Shown: positions 35,030 through 48,059, numbered from the stretch's first letter. The stretch: 64,000 nt of DNA from Hysterangium stoloniferum (GCA_015178975.1 WHVD01000036.1:310001-374000); one strand, 5' to 3'. Made by a program: numbers and translations. Notes: a model not told the origin generated them from the sequence alone.

Positions 35030-36250
35030 TCACCACGCGTCAGTGCGACCATCACCCCCACCATCATAACCTTCCCAGTCGACAGGTCCCACGTTATACT
35101 CCAGGTCCCAACACATATCTTCCAAGCAATTGGTATCCCAACTAAGCAACAATCCCTCATTAAAAGCTGTCTTCGCCGCGAGATCGAAATCTACTATACG
35201 CCATTCATGAACATGATTATGAGTTGGACAGACAGGGTTTTCCATTGAGTTAGGTGCACGGAGGATGTTATACCAACATACATCCCGGTGTTGTATCCCC
35301 ATTTGGCAAAGATGGCTAAACGTTTCAACCAACTCTGGGCTGAAATAAAGTGAGGATTTATGGGCGGGCGTTTGCAGTAAAAAGAAGTGAACTTTACACA
35401 GTAACCGGAAGGGGCACACATTTCGGGATGCGTTCTCCAAGCTTTTCGAGTACTAACACTGAGAGCAGGTAATGGTGTTCGTTCTGCGAGATATAATGAG
35501 GGGTTCTAGCGTGAGGATGGATCTAGAGAGCAAATTAGATACTAGATAGAACAACATTGGAGGAATAAAATAAACGGAGCCCACAGATTCCGAATATTCT
35601 AATCGCTTGAACGCCGTGTTTTGCTCCTGCGCCTCCTCTTTTGCATACATCGCACTTGTCTGGTAATCACCTCTTCAGAAGCACGTGTGGCGTCTTCCTG
35701 ATTGACTTTCTCCCAGTCAAGAACTTCATACCGTTCATCAAGTACAACTTGGAAGATACCATAACACCGCGCAACTATTATGCCTTGGAGATGTTCCATT
35801 TCTTCGTAAAACCAGGCCTCACGACAAAGGTTATTGGACTGATATCGACGAGCGACCTTAATAACAAGGTCTGGAATTGCGTGTGATCCCGACGTGCCCC
35901 TCTTGTCTACGTCATAAACGAATCCTACCCGACCTTCGCCAAGTTTAGCCTGTACAGATACTTCAAGCGTCAGATCACCCGGTGGAGGCAATGTGGAAGG
36001 CGGACGAATATAAAATCCATCAGGTCTGGTATTCTCTTCTGTGTTCGAGTACATCAATTCCGTAGGTACTGATGTGCCTCGGGAACATATAAGTCTTGTC
36101 TCAGTATGATTACTTTTGATAAGGCCAGTTACAACCAGGGAAGAAAAAGCGTTTGAAGGCTAGGGTAATCAGTTTATAAGCATGAGGCAGGTGAGTAAAT
36201 ACCGACCAATCCATGTTTCAATTCCATATCCGGGATGGGTGGGTAGTCTG
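35030..36250 (-). pseudogene. Protein kinase-like gene, second copy, probably not intact
   Basis: Paralogue of the kinase at 24014-25158. From the 5' side: an acceptor TTACCCTAG and PSNAFSSLVVTGLIKS (copy 1: AQNTFSSIEIEGLVKK), RPDGFYIRPPSTLPPPGD, glycine-rich loop LGEGRVGFVYDV, VIKVARRY with the beta-3 lysine, REAWFYEEMEHLQG, then a divergent linker. The C-terminal frame (35030-35440) has LVETFSHLCQMG, a full catalytic loop HRDVCWYNIL and DFDLAAKT, then a Gly-rich tail YDGGGDGRTDAW. This copy keeps a true HRD, unlike copy 1. Between 35440 and 35600 the frame changes more than once and the segment corresponding to the kinase hinge is not readable in a single frame without extra introns, so I lean towards a pseudogene. 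It could instead be a gene with introns I fail to see. Confidence 0.6.
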
Positions 36251-36259
36251 ACACCAAGG

Positions 36260-37770
36260 ACAACAGGCGGAGTTTGAATCACTGCTATCTGATTGGGGCT
36301 ACGAGAATTCAGTGCGAAGGTAGCGCGACTGTAACAAATATAATTAACAGATAATAATGGATAACAGTGAAGTAATTCCAACCTAGAGGCTCCGGACGGC
36401 CCTAAGTTCCAACGCGGTCGTGACGTGGTGGTCAAGTACCGGATTATCCCTGGTAGACACATCTTTTCAATGTCACAAATATATTCTGTCCCTTAATTAC
36501 CTGATATAACACAATAATCCCATTTCATCGGGGGGTACGGTTTATTTGGACGGGAAAAGTACAGGGTATGATGTTTCTTTATGCCACTGCTGGTTATTAT
36601 TGTTTCTGTCTCCAATTTTCTTGCTTGTCCTTGAGCTCACACAATTATGGAAAAGGTGTGCACTTTATAATTGTGTACATATTATCCTACAAATTCACAT
36701 GCCCTCTCTCACTGCGGTATCCGAGGTCTACCACGTACCTTTGTCGTCATTATTACACTCGTCCGGGGGTCTATTTTCAGGTCAAGCAATGTCAAAACCA
36801 CCACTTAGGTGATTATATTTCATCATTTCAATCCTGACATCGTGAATGCCATTTTTGTACGTCTATTTCAACCCTTTCCGTCATCCCTTCCTAACAAGAC
36901 ATGGCGCATCCCGAGAATTCTATAAATGGCAAGTGTCCAAGTTAAATTGACGAAGTTAAATTGATGTGTTTATGGTTAATTAGTACGTTTCCCATATATT
37001 ATATTTTTCCCTGGAAAGTATGGGACTTTGCCGGTTCGTCTTTTCCATCATATTCTCGTTGATTAATATATATTATCTTCCAGCAGGGCAATTGAATCAC
37101 GTAGAAGGTAGAACCGGAAACAGAATGTTTGGATTGAGGATTGAGATATTGACAAGAAAATGGCTTTGAGGATTTGACCCACAAGCAATATGTACTGGAT
37201 GGGTCCTCTCATACAGCGACCATTATATTTACCAGAACTCTTAGACGCAAGTTAATCTGGAATGATAATAATGTGTAAGTCAATATTTGGGTTAGAGGTC
37301 ACACTTTAAGTCCACTTGCTCCGAAGAAACAACTGCTGCCGCCCCCGTGAACGAGTCTCAGCCTGCGACTCAACCTGTGCTTGTGTGCCTCACCACCCAA
37401 AAATCCCGCAGACCTTCTGCAGCCGCCACTAAACTCCACCGCTGCATATTGCGCCCTTTACTGATCATTCGGAAGCCAATAGGGTTGCGTTCAAGACAAT
37501 TAGTAGAGCTATGCAGAAGTATGGTTTGTTTCGGCAAAGGATCACATGAACCAGGATTATGCGAATCCCAGATGAAAATGCGCCTGATACATAAGATTTA
37601 GATGAAGAAAGGGCAAGCTCCGCAGAGACGGCTCTGATGAGCCATTCCGACCCCTGGTTGTAAGCCCTGTTAAATTTGATGATGAAACACACCTTTTTAT
37701 TTGGGGAGTCCACCAATTATTGCAACTTTTCATATGAAGATACTAATTGTGGACCATGCATTTGGAGGCT
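36260..37770. other. Unassigned region upstream of the kinase copy
   Basis: ORFs at 36169-36462 (-), 36546-36837 (+) and 37347-37601 (+) are open but unrecognised. The first touches the 5' end of the kinase-like gene and could include an extra N-terminal exon. The last is Thr/Ala/Lys-rich (CLTTQKSRRPSAAATKLHRC). CpG falls off sharply near 37700 where the gypsy element begins. Confidence 0.35.
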
Positions 37771-37776
37771 AATGTG

Positions 37777-40700
37777 TGTCAGGATGTAATCCTGGCCATC
37801 TTCCCACAGGCACACATTACCAATAGGATCCCCATTGTTCTACACAACTCTCTTTTGTTTTACCTAATCACCTTTGTCTTCCACTGAGCTGTCCCTTTGT
37901 TCTCTTACCTCATGTCACCACCTCCATTGTCCTTTTGTTTCCCCCTATGTCTCTGATGCCACTCCTTTGTTCTGCCAAGATATATTAACCCATGATTAAT
38001 GTAGTTACAAACAGAAGCTTCTACCTGTATCTCTCTCATATTCTAACAACTCGAACAGAGAAAACTTACTCCTGTCTGTACCGACCGAGTGAGGTCAATC
38101 AATCACCTTACACTTTTTTTTGACATCGACTAAAGATAAACTGTCCACTGTGTCTCGTTTACCATCCACACTGATACCACTACTTACTCGCTCAGAAACA
38201 AGAAGGAGACACCAACTCGGATTATCTCCCCTCCTTGTAAATCCTCTTACTGACCCCACAACCATCTCACACTCTGCCTCACCACCCTCTGAAACCAACA
38301 CTGATACCGATACCGACACTGACACTGAATATACCACATTTCAGACATACCACACACACCCCAAAGTCTTCACACCAATATGAACCAAAAAGATCAGGAT
38401 GCCACAAAACAAACTGAACCAACCCATAGCTGAAATCAAGGTTGGGAAACTGAAAGAATGTCCAATGCTCACTGTGGAACGATACACACCAATTGTCCAT
38501 CAAGGCTGGTCAATAGCTTGCCATTGATATATGAAGTTTGGGGAAAATAAACCTGGAGAGGTTGTGAGTTATGTTGTGGATGCCATGATGGAACTGCGAC
38601 TCATGGCCTGATACCAAGGGGATCAGACATGGATTGATGCCCTCACACTCGAACAATATCTGGAGGAGCTTGTGAGTATCACCCTCGAGAAAAACTGGGC
38701 TCACCTCATTAGGGAAAAAATCCTCACCACTGCACAAAGCAACCAGCGATTCATTGACTGGAAATTTGAGATGGAGAATCTAAATGTGATCCTCACTACT
38801 TCGGCAAAAACCTTTGCACTGTCCAATGCTGCCTTGAAGACTCAATTAGAGGCAAACCTCGACAAAGCCCTCAAACAAAACCTTCTTGTAGAACCAATCC
38901 TCGCTACTGAACTCGCAGCATGGACCAGTGAAGTGAAGGAATGTGATGAGCATGTTCGTGAACAACGGGAGATGGTGCAAGAACAAATTATCACCAACAA
39001 TGCTGCCCGGGCCTTCTGCCACAATGAGAGGAAGGATTTAGCCTCCCGCTTATCTGATCCCATATCCAGTTCCACATCTATAACCAAGCCCAGTATCAAG
39101 CTCCCAAAGCTGACCGATGAAGAAAGAAAACTCCTACATGAACATCAAGGATGCATACGTTGCCATGTTTTCTATGCTGGTCATCGTGCTGACACATGCC
39201 CCATGAAGACGAACAACTCCTGGCCAGATGCCACCACATACAAGCCTCTCACCTCAACAATGGCACATGCAGCTGCACCACGTGTCACCGCAGGCCTGAC
39301 CATGGCCAACATTCAAGAATACACTGATGTAGACACAGACATGTATGTCACTCCCTCACTTGAACCCCACATCCCTTTCACAGTCCCACAACTCTATGCA
39401 CCCATAGAGATAACAGGACCTCTCATAACTGATTTCCCTCTCTCTGTAAAAGCACTCATTAATGTTGGATGTCCTTCTACAGTGATTAGTGACACCTTAG
39501 TCACTCAGCTGGGGCTCTGATGATTTCTACTTCCCAAGGCAGATGATAATTTATCATCATTATCAGACATGCCTTTGAGTTGCAGGGAGTTCGTGAGAAT
39601 TAAAGTTACATCAGGGAAGGGGGCATGATAAATGGGTAAACTACAACATTACCAGCCCCAAGTAACCCAATCAAAGGAAACCACAGACAACCCCTACGAA
39701 CACATGCACCAAAGCATTGCAGGTGCCCCAGAGCCAAGAAATTTCTGAACCACCACTCGCTGGGTATATTTTACATGCCCCCATTATGGCTGCTGTATGT
39801 GAAACCATGGAGAGACTTGCATTACATGAAAGATTAGCAGAAAAAGACACTGAGTTGAAGAATGCTTTTGCTGACCGATTTCCACTAATATTACCGGACA
39901 CATCTGATCTGCCTACCCATATCTACCACCGCATATGCATGAAAGACCCTTCCAAGGTCACTACAGGACGAGGGTATTCTGCAGCAAGGAAATTTCACAA
40001 TTCGTGGAAATTACTCCTTGAAGAACACCTAGCAGCAGGGCGAATATGACCATTGTCCTCTGAATATGCATCCCCGGCCTTCTGTGTACCCAAATACCGC
40101 AATGGCATACCTGCCCTTGACATCCCACCATGATGGGTTAACGATTACTGGGAGCTCAACAAGAATACTGTCCGGGACAACTACCCATTGCCTTGGGTTG
40201 ATGACATTCTGTCAGACTGTGGGCAGGGTGTGATATTTGGCAAATTAGATATGACGAATTCCTTCTTTCAGACCAGGATGCACCCTGATGACATCCACCT
40301 CACAGCTGTACGCACCCCTTGGGGATTGTATGAGTGGACTGTCATGCTGATGGGGGGGTGCAATGCACTGTCCACACACCAATGATGTATGACAGATGCT
40401 CTGCATCATTTACTTGGGAAGATATGTCACGTATACCTGGATGATATTATTATATGGTCAAAGACACTGGAAGAACATGAAAACAATGTAAGGGAGGTAC
40501 TACAGGCACTCCGTGTAGCCAAGTTATATTGCAATCCAGACAAATCTATTCTTTTTGCCATGGAGCTCTCCTTCCTTGGACACCACATCTCTTCAGAAGG
40601 CATCCACCCTGATGCTAAGAAAACTGAACGCATCACCAACTGGCCCCAGCCGACCACTGCCACGAATGTCTGGGGCTTCCTGGGTCTTACCCGTTACATT

Positions 40701-41757
40701 TGTGCATTCCTCCCTGCCTTGGTGGAACATACCAGTGTTCTTACCCCCCTAACTACAAAAGATTGTGACTCCCAATTTCCCACATGGACTCAGGAACACC
40801 AGCAGGCTTTCGATGCCATCAAACGATTGGTCACTGGCACAGACTGCCTCATGGTGAGTGACTATGATGACCCGACAGGGAAGATCTTCCTAACCACTGA
40901 TGCCAGTAATCGACGCACAGGCACTGTGCTTCATTTTGGCAAGGATTGGGCTACAGCCCGACCTGTTGCCTATGACTCATGACTCATACCAATTGAACCG
41001 TGCAGAACAGAACTACCCAGTCCACGAGAAGGAACTGTTAGCAATTATCAAGGTCTTCAAGAAGTGGCGTACCAGTCTCTTAGGGTGCCATTTTGAGGTC
41101 CACAGACCACCGAACACTGGAGTATTTCCAGTCACAGAAGGAGATGTCCTGCCGACAGATGTGCTGGTCTGTGTACCTTGCGGACTTCAATTTTGATATT
41201 GTCTACATCCGTGGGGAAGACAACACAGTCGCTGATGCACTATCCCGTATGCCAGACTGTGAACCCAACACAATGTACACCGCCTGTGCCTTAGCACACA
41301 CCTGGTCCTCAACGAAGAAAATTGTTGGAGGGACACTTAGTATCACTACCAACCCCAACCTACTGGACACCATCCGGCAGGGTTATCTTCATGACGACTT
41401 CTGCAAGCAGCTTGACAGCAACATTGCTGCAGGAAGCATTGAAGGTGCAAGGAAGGAAGCAGGTCTTCTCTATGTTGGATGATGACTTGTTATCCCTCGT
41501 GATGTTACAATCCGAGAAATACTGTATCATCTTGCACACGACACACTGGGCCATTTTGGTTTTGATAAAAGCTACAAATATCTTCGGAACTCCTACTATT
41601 GGCCCAACATGAGGTGAGATTTAGAAACGGCCTACATACCCTCATGCACTGAATGTCAGAGGAATAAAGACCAAACCAGCCAGCCCAGCGGTCCCCTACA
41701 CCCCCTCCCTGTTCTGGATGACCGTTTTGACACCATCGCCATTGATTTTGTTGGACA
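37777..41757 (+). mobile_element. Gypsy-type LTR retrotransposon, broken, 3' end missing
   Basis: Probable 5' LTR about 37777-38112, beginning TGTCAGGATGTAATCCTGGC, with the usual pyrimidine-rich body. Internal parts in order on the plus strand: gag (38672-39520) with a CxxC...HxxxxC zinc knuckle, a retropepsin-like piece at its end, reverse transcriptase (39717-40980; [14 protein letters not shown] and the catalytic box VYLDDIIIWS), RNase H (about 40860-41260; TTDASN), and the zinc-binding start of the integrase (about 41480-41750; HxxxxH...CxxC). No 3' LTR follows: at about 41757 the sequence joins the 3' end of the APH gene. Broken, roughly five or more breaks. Confidence 0.9.
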
Positions 41758-41759
41758 GT

Positions 41760-42949
41760 CGGCATTAAACGAGTTTCTGTGCCGTATTTAGGGTGATCAG
41801 CGGCATCGTAACGCATGAAATCCGGATAAATTGCCCCCAAACAAGCCGGAAGAGAAGAGTGTATCTATGTGCGTATTAGCCCCATACAGTATTGTCCTGA
41901 AATCCATGGTTATGAACTCACCTCCCAGTCAAGTATGCCAGACACAGTGCCATCTTTAACCATGATATTTCTGTTATTCAAATCAACGTACACCAAAATA
42001 GGCACGAGCATGGCCGGGTCGTCTCGAGGAATCACGGCGATCGCTAAAGTGCGGATTCTGCCAAAAAGGTCGGGGAGAGAAAAATTGTATAAAGTCTGAT
42101 CGTGAGGCTGTGCGAAGGCATCGTCTAATTTACAGGTGATGTATCTGTGGGCTATGGTATTATAAAAGAACAGGAAGACATGGGGGATCCACTTGCTGTT
42201 ATAGCGTCGCGCATGGCTCCATAGGCACCAAGATTATATGTGGTAAGATGGACCCGATGACGGGGAGACCATCAGCGGTGAGCTTTTGCAAAGAACCTAT
42301 TGACGGTAGTCGCACGTTAAAAATACCAACGAAGGAAGAAGCGAGAGATTTCACGAATGTGATCTGCCATCAGAAATGTTAAATTTCTACCTGCGCTAAT
42401 CATGACAGTTATATATACTCTGTCTTCTGCGGAAGGTTTTGGCCAAGACATCCACATATCCTCCCCGTAGAGCCGATTCATGATCGTGAATAGCGCGCCG
42501 ACGGAATTATTGAAGGCGAAATCGCAAGGAAGTACACGTGGTGCTGGAACCTGGGGACTGACACTTTTCAGAAGCTCAAGGACGGCTACTTCGCGAGACA
42601 TTTTCTCCACAACCCAACTAGATGATACGGGATCAGTCTTAAAATTCCACTGAATTCTGGTTACTAGAGGAGGGCCTGTTTTCATCTCTAACTCGTACCC
42701 CTCGGGGGAGCATGTGTAAGTGGGATTGGTGCAATTACCTCAATGACTTACAACGTTGAAGAACCCCCGTCCTAGTAGCATAGTCTTCACCACTTCCGCA
42801 CGAAGCAAATTATATACTGCCTCGATAAGGGGCTGCATGTCTATATCCTCCTGCTTGTATCCAGGACGGATTGGATTGAATTTCGTTGGAGCCCGAGAGG
42901 AGGGTACATAGTAGGGAAGCTTCTGGCACGAATAAGTATATATCCACAC
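41760..42949 (-). pseudogene. APH/choline kinase-like phosphotransferase, copy 1, 3' end cut
   Basis: Minus-strand multi-exon gene. Order: KLPYYVPSSRAPTKF, GYKQEDIDMQPLIEAVYNLL, LLGRGFFNVV (nucleotide-binding loop of fungal APH proteins), an intron, GYELEMKTGPPLVTRIQWNF, SREVAVLELLKSVSPQVPAP, IMNRLYGEDMW, an intron (GTATAT...GGCAG) in phase 0, FVKSLASSFVGIFNVRLPSI, then a later exon with PILVYVDLNNRNIMV, the counterpart of the catalytic HxDxxxxN loop (His replaced by Val-Tyr-Val here), and ILDWE (metal-binding Asp). A last exon starts IHSSLPACLGAIYPDF and ends abruptly at about 41760 next to the gypsy fragment. APH-family proteins transfer phosphate from ATP to small hydroxylated or amino-bearing molecules; the substrate is unknown. 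The lost 3' end and altered loop suggest a pseudogene. Confidence 0.75.
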
Positions 42950-43039
42950 AAAAAATCCTGATTTACGGTCTTATCCAATGAGGTCATCTTGGTAGTGAGA
43001 TCGAATCTTGCAATGCAAGCGCTTTGAGGGTGTTACATA

Positions 43040-43896
43040 AGCTACGTTAAGCTGGCAGTAGAGACGATTTCTATGCGACTGCCCAATTCTTTGGAGATAG
43101 CTTCAAGCCAGCTATTTTATAGGGGATCCCGCTCAGTATCCCAGAAGAGAGGGGAAGTATCATCCACTCATATTCATGATCACAATTTTTTTTCTATTAC
43201 AGTCAAAATCATTGATGTCGAGTTCATTTCATAAGTTTGTGAGTCAGCCAGAGCGAAATATGTTGTGACATCGACGGATCTATATATCATAAGTGACAGG
43301 TATCGAGCTAGTATAAAAATAGGAAGTCAACTTGAATTGTAAAATGAGTGGGGTGGGAAGATTATTGTCACATAGTACAGTCCACATAAAGTATAGAACA
43401 AGTAAATGACGAGCACATACCAAGATAGCGTGTATAGACAGACACCTTGATAAAAAATGCCAGTGCAGAAGGGGTGAAATATCGGTATGAGAATGCCACA
43501 ATTCCTGAATCCCTGATATTTCAAGAATTTTTCACCAATCAAGGTAGCTGGACCATGACACTGTTTCATCAAGCCGTAGCCTAATCGCGCATCCAGAAAT
43601 CTCGCGTACTGCACCCATGCTGTATGTCAGAAAGTTTTTGTGACATTGGGACTACGACAATTTTGTTCAAAGTCACATCAAATTGATAGTATCGCTGTTA
43701 CGAAATTCAGAAGCGAGAAAAAGCTTCCGCGATCTCGGGTAGAATGAAAGATCTATAATTCAGCGCGAGTTTAACTGTAATTGACCGTAACACCTATGTA
43801 TATCCACGGAGTCGAATACTAGAGGGGGGACCATGTATTATCACTTGACTAAGACAATGGGTGACACGCCAATACCGGTCATTCTCCCATGAACTC
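43040..43896. other. Unassigned region, possible decayed host gene
   Basis: Minus-strand ORFs at 43327-43614 (MQYARFLDARLGYGLMKQCH) and, beyond the solo LTR, 44047-44289 have no domain I know. They may be exons of one gene interrupted by the LTR at 43897, but I cannot show that. Confidence 0.3.
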
Positions 43897-44152
43897 TGTT
43901 GAAATAAAATATAGAAGCTCCGAATGAACTATAAGCGCAGTATATAAATTCCGTTTGTGCGTATATCTTGTAGTAAGATTAGGCAAACGAATGAGTAGAT
44001 ACATGAACACTAGGCTACTTATATATGTCTGCTAAACAATAGAATATCAAATGGGGCAACAAAAAGGGATTGAACAATGGGAGTAAAGAAACAAAGAACA
44101 AAGAACAAAAGGAATATGTGTTACGAACTTATGTAACGCTCGTATTCCAACA
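43897..44152. mobile_element. Solo LTR, 256 bp, with 5-bp target duplication
   Basis: Starts TGTTGAAATAAAATATAG and ends GTATTCCAACA (TG...CA). The 5-bp repeat AACTC flanks it on both sides (43892-43896 and 44153-44157). A CpG-depleted relative lies at 57694-57905. No internal region is linked, so the superfamily is unknown. The CpGs kept here (for example 'cgtattcc' and 'gctccgaatg') suggest the younger copy. Confidence 0.85.
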
Positions 44153-44159
44153 AACTCTT

Positions 44160-44890
44160 CCTTAGTCGCAGCGCAATCGGGGCCCGCTAATGATTTCCAA
44201 GAGTTAAAGCGCCATAACTGGAAATCTGCCCAAATTTTCAGCGAAAAAACTGGAAATAGAATACAAAAAACAAAATCCGCCATCAGCAATGCGTAATTTA
44301 CAAATGGCGTGGGATGGTTCGTTCGGTATTAAATCGGTGTGCCAGAAACCGAACCGAAGAAGAAGAGTAATGGATTGCTACCTGAAATGTTAATTCTGTA
44401 TTGAATTCTAATCACTTGTTATCATGATAACATTAGGAGTACCTCACCGGACGCGCGGCGATCTCCGCCAATTCCTGTTGGAATTTCAAATTGCCCCTAC
44501 ATGGATGTCAATATATGCCGGGGCAGAAGAGCCTTCATGACATCTGTACCGGCTTGGGTACCCAAAAATACTACATCGATGTTGACGTACATGGAGTGTT
44601 ACACTCCGGTACATTGGGGACACGAGCAAGTAGCGTTAAGATTATCAACTCCACAGGTCCAGCTTCATTTGTTGCAGAACCTGAGTCTGAGAAGACATGT
44701 AGGGTATGTTGGAGTACCTGCATCAACGGACAACCAACCCCGATCGAGTGTCACAGCTATTTTCAGCGACACAACGGACCACGGCCTCCTTGTGCTACTT
44801 CCCATTGTTCCCTCCACATCACTGTGATGCATAATAATCATCTCTTTATCTCTTTTGGGTGCATTTGTACCTTCCCACTAAGTTAGGATT
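44160..44890 (+). other. Region with two overlapping unassigned ORFs
   Basis: ORFs 44491-44886 (131 codons) and 44501-44827 (108 codons) overlap in different frames; neither has a recognisable domain. The shorter begins MDVNICRGRRAFMTSVPAW. At most one is real. CpG falls off at about 44850, where transposon DNA begins. Confidence 0.35.
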
Positions 44891-45389
44891 TGTTTTTTGG
44901 TGCCACTTTACACCACCATCTCACTCTCACCTCTCAGCGAAATTGTTTGTTCTGCACTGTTATCTCACTATTTCCTTTCAGCGAATTTTTATTGTGCCAT
45001 TTGGAACAATCATTTTACTATCAATTCTGAGCAAATTGCCAAATATGACCCAGCAAAGCATCTCCAGACGAAGTTTTCTTGTTCGAGAGCAGTATTTTCC
45101 TCATTCAAGAGCAGTGTTTTCCTCATTCAAGAGCAGCTTTGTCCACATTCGTGTGCAACATTTTCCTCATTTGATTACTGATTACCATACCTTCCTGATC
45201 TGAGTGCTCCAACGTCCTCACTTGTACACTATATTTACCTCAATTATTACCTCACACTCTGATAGATACCACCATGATCCATTAGAAAAGATCTTTCATG
45301 TGATGAAGATTTATTTCAGATGGACATGAATGCAAGGAGTACTGAATGGACTGACCAAGCAGTAAAAACATGATATAATACTCTATTAT

Positions 45390-46260
45390 CAAGTTTTAAT
45401 ATGATGCATACAGCATGTGGATTGCTTTATATTTGATATAACAGCTGAAAAGAATTACACCACCAGGCAGGCAAAATGTCATTCACTTGCATCGGATAAG
45501 GCAAAATGGGATGAGTTCCAGGAATTTCAGGAATTAATAAGAGTAAGGATTTTATTCAATTCAATATCACATCACCCCAATTACCCATTGATTTTGTTTT
45601 ATCAGTATACAGATGCTGTGCAACTAGCCTTCTCATCTGAAACCTATCCTACACTTTACTTGGCAATTCTGGCACTTGAGGGATTTTATGCTGCATGGAC
45701 AAGGCACCATTCTAAGCATAGCCCGATGTTCATTGTACCCTTAGAAGCTGGAATAGCAAAAATTGCTGAATACTACAATAAAACTGAGAAATATGATGCT
45801 TATCTCATTCCCATAGATATGTCATATATATTATACTGATCTTTCTAACTTCATAGTGCTTGATTGATATTCACAGTGCTTAATCTATCACAAAAAAATT
45901 ATTTTTCTAGAAGTACTGGGACACTGAATTGAAAATTGAGCACTTGAGCATGTTGAAAAAATAGTAAAAACATGTGTTTTTCTGCTTTCAATTACTAATT
46001 CAATCTTGTAGTTTCAGGAATGGTACTTATAGTTACATGAAAATGGTGGTCATGCTATTCAGTCTAAAAATGCTAAAACCACAAAGCTATCAGAAGTTTT
46101 ACTTGAACTTGAAAGTGATGATAATAATGAAGAAGCTTCCTTGAGCATACCTGGGATGCCTGAGTACCAGTGCTCATTTCAAAGTAAAGAGGTTGTTCCA
46201 GAATTGATAGGAATGGTAGAATGGTGGGGTGTAAGTCTTTTGACTGGAATTTTATTTATT
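45390..46260 (+). mobile_element. hAT-family transposase fragment (degenerate)
   Basis: A frame at 45417-45839 reads through YPTLYLAILALEGFYAAWTR, PLEAGIAKIAEYYNKTEKYD and AYLIPIDMSYILY. The pattern 'LExFYxAW ... LExGxxKxxxYYxKT ... YxxxxxxxP' is the region before the dimerisation domain of hAT transposases. Farther on (about 46150-46240) MPEYQCSFQSKEVVPELIGM and VEWWG mark the start of the C-terminal dimerisation domain, followed by a GTAAGT donor. The catalytic N-terminal part and termini are missing; stops interrupt it. CpG-poor and old. Confidence 0.7.
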
Positions 46261-47100
46261 TCATATCCTACATTTTTAAAATAGCTTACCTCATCCATCC
46301 TCCAATGCCATATTCTGCATTTGAAAGAATATTGAGAGTGATGAAGAAATCAGAATGGAAGCTATGTAAAGAATGGTTCAGAAAGGAACTATGGTTACAA
46401 AAAGGAGGAATGGATACAAAAGAAGCCATGGTCTCAAAAGCCTCCCTTATCCTTTTCTCTTTTGATATTCCTCTGCTAGGTGAGTGGTGTTCTATCCTGT
46501 ATATATTAGCCACCTAATAGACCTTTGGATATCCCTCTGCTAGCTTTGTGTGAGTACTACAGGTCTTGTCAGAGGTAGCTCTTACAGTGCGACCCCTTAC
46601 CCTAGTGATTCAGCCCTCTAGTTGACTGAGCTAAGTGTTGATTTATACTTATATCATACTATCTGCTCTATTTCAAATACTGGAGCACTCTGACAGTTCA
46701 TGTGAGAGTGTAACACATAAATTGAAGCCAAACTCCACTACAGTTATGGAGTCAGACTTCCCAACTAGTATGATCTCTATCATCGGCCTTCTGATTAACT
46801 TGTTTCTTTTCATTGGCCCTCTGGCTTGGGAGCACTCTCCCCTTCCCAGCTTAGATTTTAATTCCATGGGACTGATTTCACTTCCTAACTGCTCACTTTA
46901 CATGAAAATTCAAAACACAAGAGTTAACAATTATTGTCTACATTAAGACTTAGCAATTTGGAGGATCAAAAAAAAAAGAATTATTCAAAATCTGTCACAT
47001 CACCATAGCCAATGAGGATATCTTGAAACAGCCTACACCATGATTCATTTTCGGAATGCACTATATACACTAATATGATATAGGAAAAGCCACACAATCC
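46260..47100. other. CpG-poor debris, no gene assigned
   Basis: ORFs at 46221-46517 and 46635-46946 (+) have no domain I recognise. Around 46570-46640 the minus strand has a box A-like motif (TAGCTCAGTCAACTAGAGG), possibly another tRNA-derived repeat, but a full fold is not evident. Confidence 0.35.
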
Positions 47101-47102
47101 AT

Positions 47103-47700
47103 GTGAATATGAGCTCTTCCCTGTTTAAGCCAATTGATAATAATAATTTGATGTCCACAGCCCTTAATGGTCAAGCAGCCAATTCAATTCACTATGTCGA
47201 GTTTCCATCATTTTTCACATGGAATTCAAAAAAAAACAACAGAAAATGGAATACAAGGAAAAGGGTTTTTGCCATTGGATGTAGTCATATTGCAGGACCC
47301 TCAAGTGGCCCAAGGTTCTTCTTTATGTACTTTGCTCACAGTTGTCAAGCAGGAAACTTCTTTTGAAGATCTCAGGACCTATGAAGAACAGGTCTACTTG
47401 AAGATGATAAAGAATGGAAGTTGTGTCTTTGAGAGACAAAGGCTATGCAGACTGGATCTCAATTATGGAGACTGTTTGCTACTATTATCAACCAATGAGA
47501 TCCTTCTGATCCAGCTGCACTCTGGTATGAATTCAAAACAGACATTTGTGATGAGTTGAAATACATTCTTCAGACACATCTTCATCAGCCAGACACATCT
47601 GATGAGACAGTGCATGACTTTGGCCTCTTTAAGGTTAATGAAATTCTTCATACAAGTGGGAAACCACTCTCAGAGTACCCTAATGCCTTAATATACAGAG
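47103..47700 (+). mobile_element. Helitron helicase fragment (degenerate)
   Basis: Pieces in order: FPSFFTWNSKKNNRKWNTRK (typical FTWN...KxWxxRK), LLTVVKQETSFEDLRTYEEQ, an ALWYEFKTDICDELKYIL segment and TVHDFGLFKVNEILHTSGK. All are hallmarks of the N-terminal part of the Helitron Pif1 helicase. At least one frame change and one stop separate them. The Walker A part should follow but the match ends near 47700, where normal CpG content resumes. Confidence 0.8.
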
Positions 47701-48059
47701 CCATGGTGCAATGTACAATTTCCATAAGACACATCCTGCCAGAAACAACGGACATATTATCTCGCAAGGGAAGTCATGTGCCATCCGTGCTTGAAATCTA
47801 AATAGGTGATAATTGGGCCAGACGGAGGGAAGAACTCGTGTGTCTACGAAATGTGGGCAAATGAAACAATAGTTTAAATACAGAATGTAAGTGAAGGAAT
47901 GCGGCTCCAAACAGTATATAATAAATCCCATAGCCAGCCTGATAGGAAGACCGAGGAACGTATTCAATTTTTTGGTACCCTTCTTTGCGTCATTTCCTGT
48001 TCCCACATAAAAAAAGCCTGCATTCCTTCTGTAGACGAAGTACTACATGACACGAGTTC

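Noticed and set aside
38095-38383. Opposed ORFs with VSVSVSV or DTDTDTD repeats
   Set aside because: Both are readings of a short tandem repeat in the gypsy 5' region.
44859-45203. Plus-strand ORF of 114 codons rich in Phe and Ser
   Set aside because: Low-complexity AT-rich frame overlapping another ORF in CpG-poor transposon DNA.
46570-46640. Box A-like motif on the minus strand suggesting a tRNA
   Set aside because: The anticodon and T arms do not pair; at most a decayed tRNA-derived repeat.
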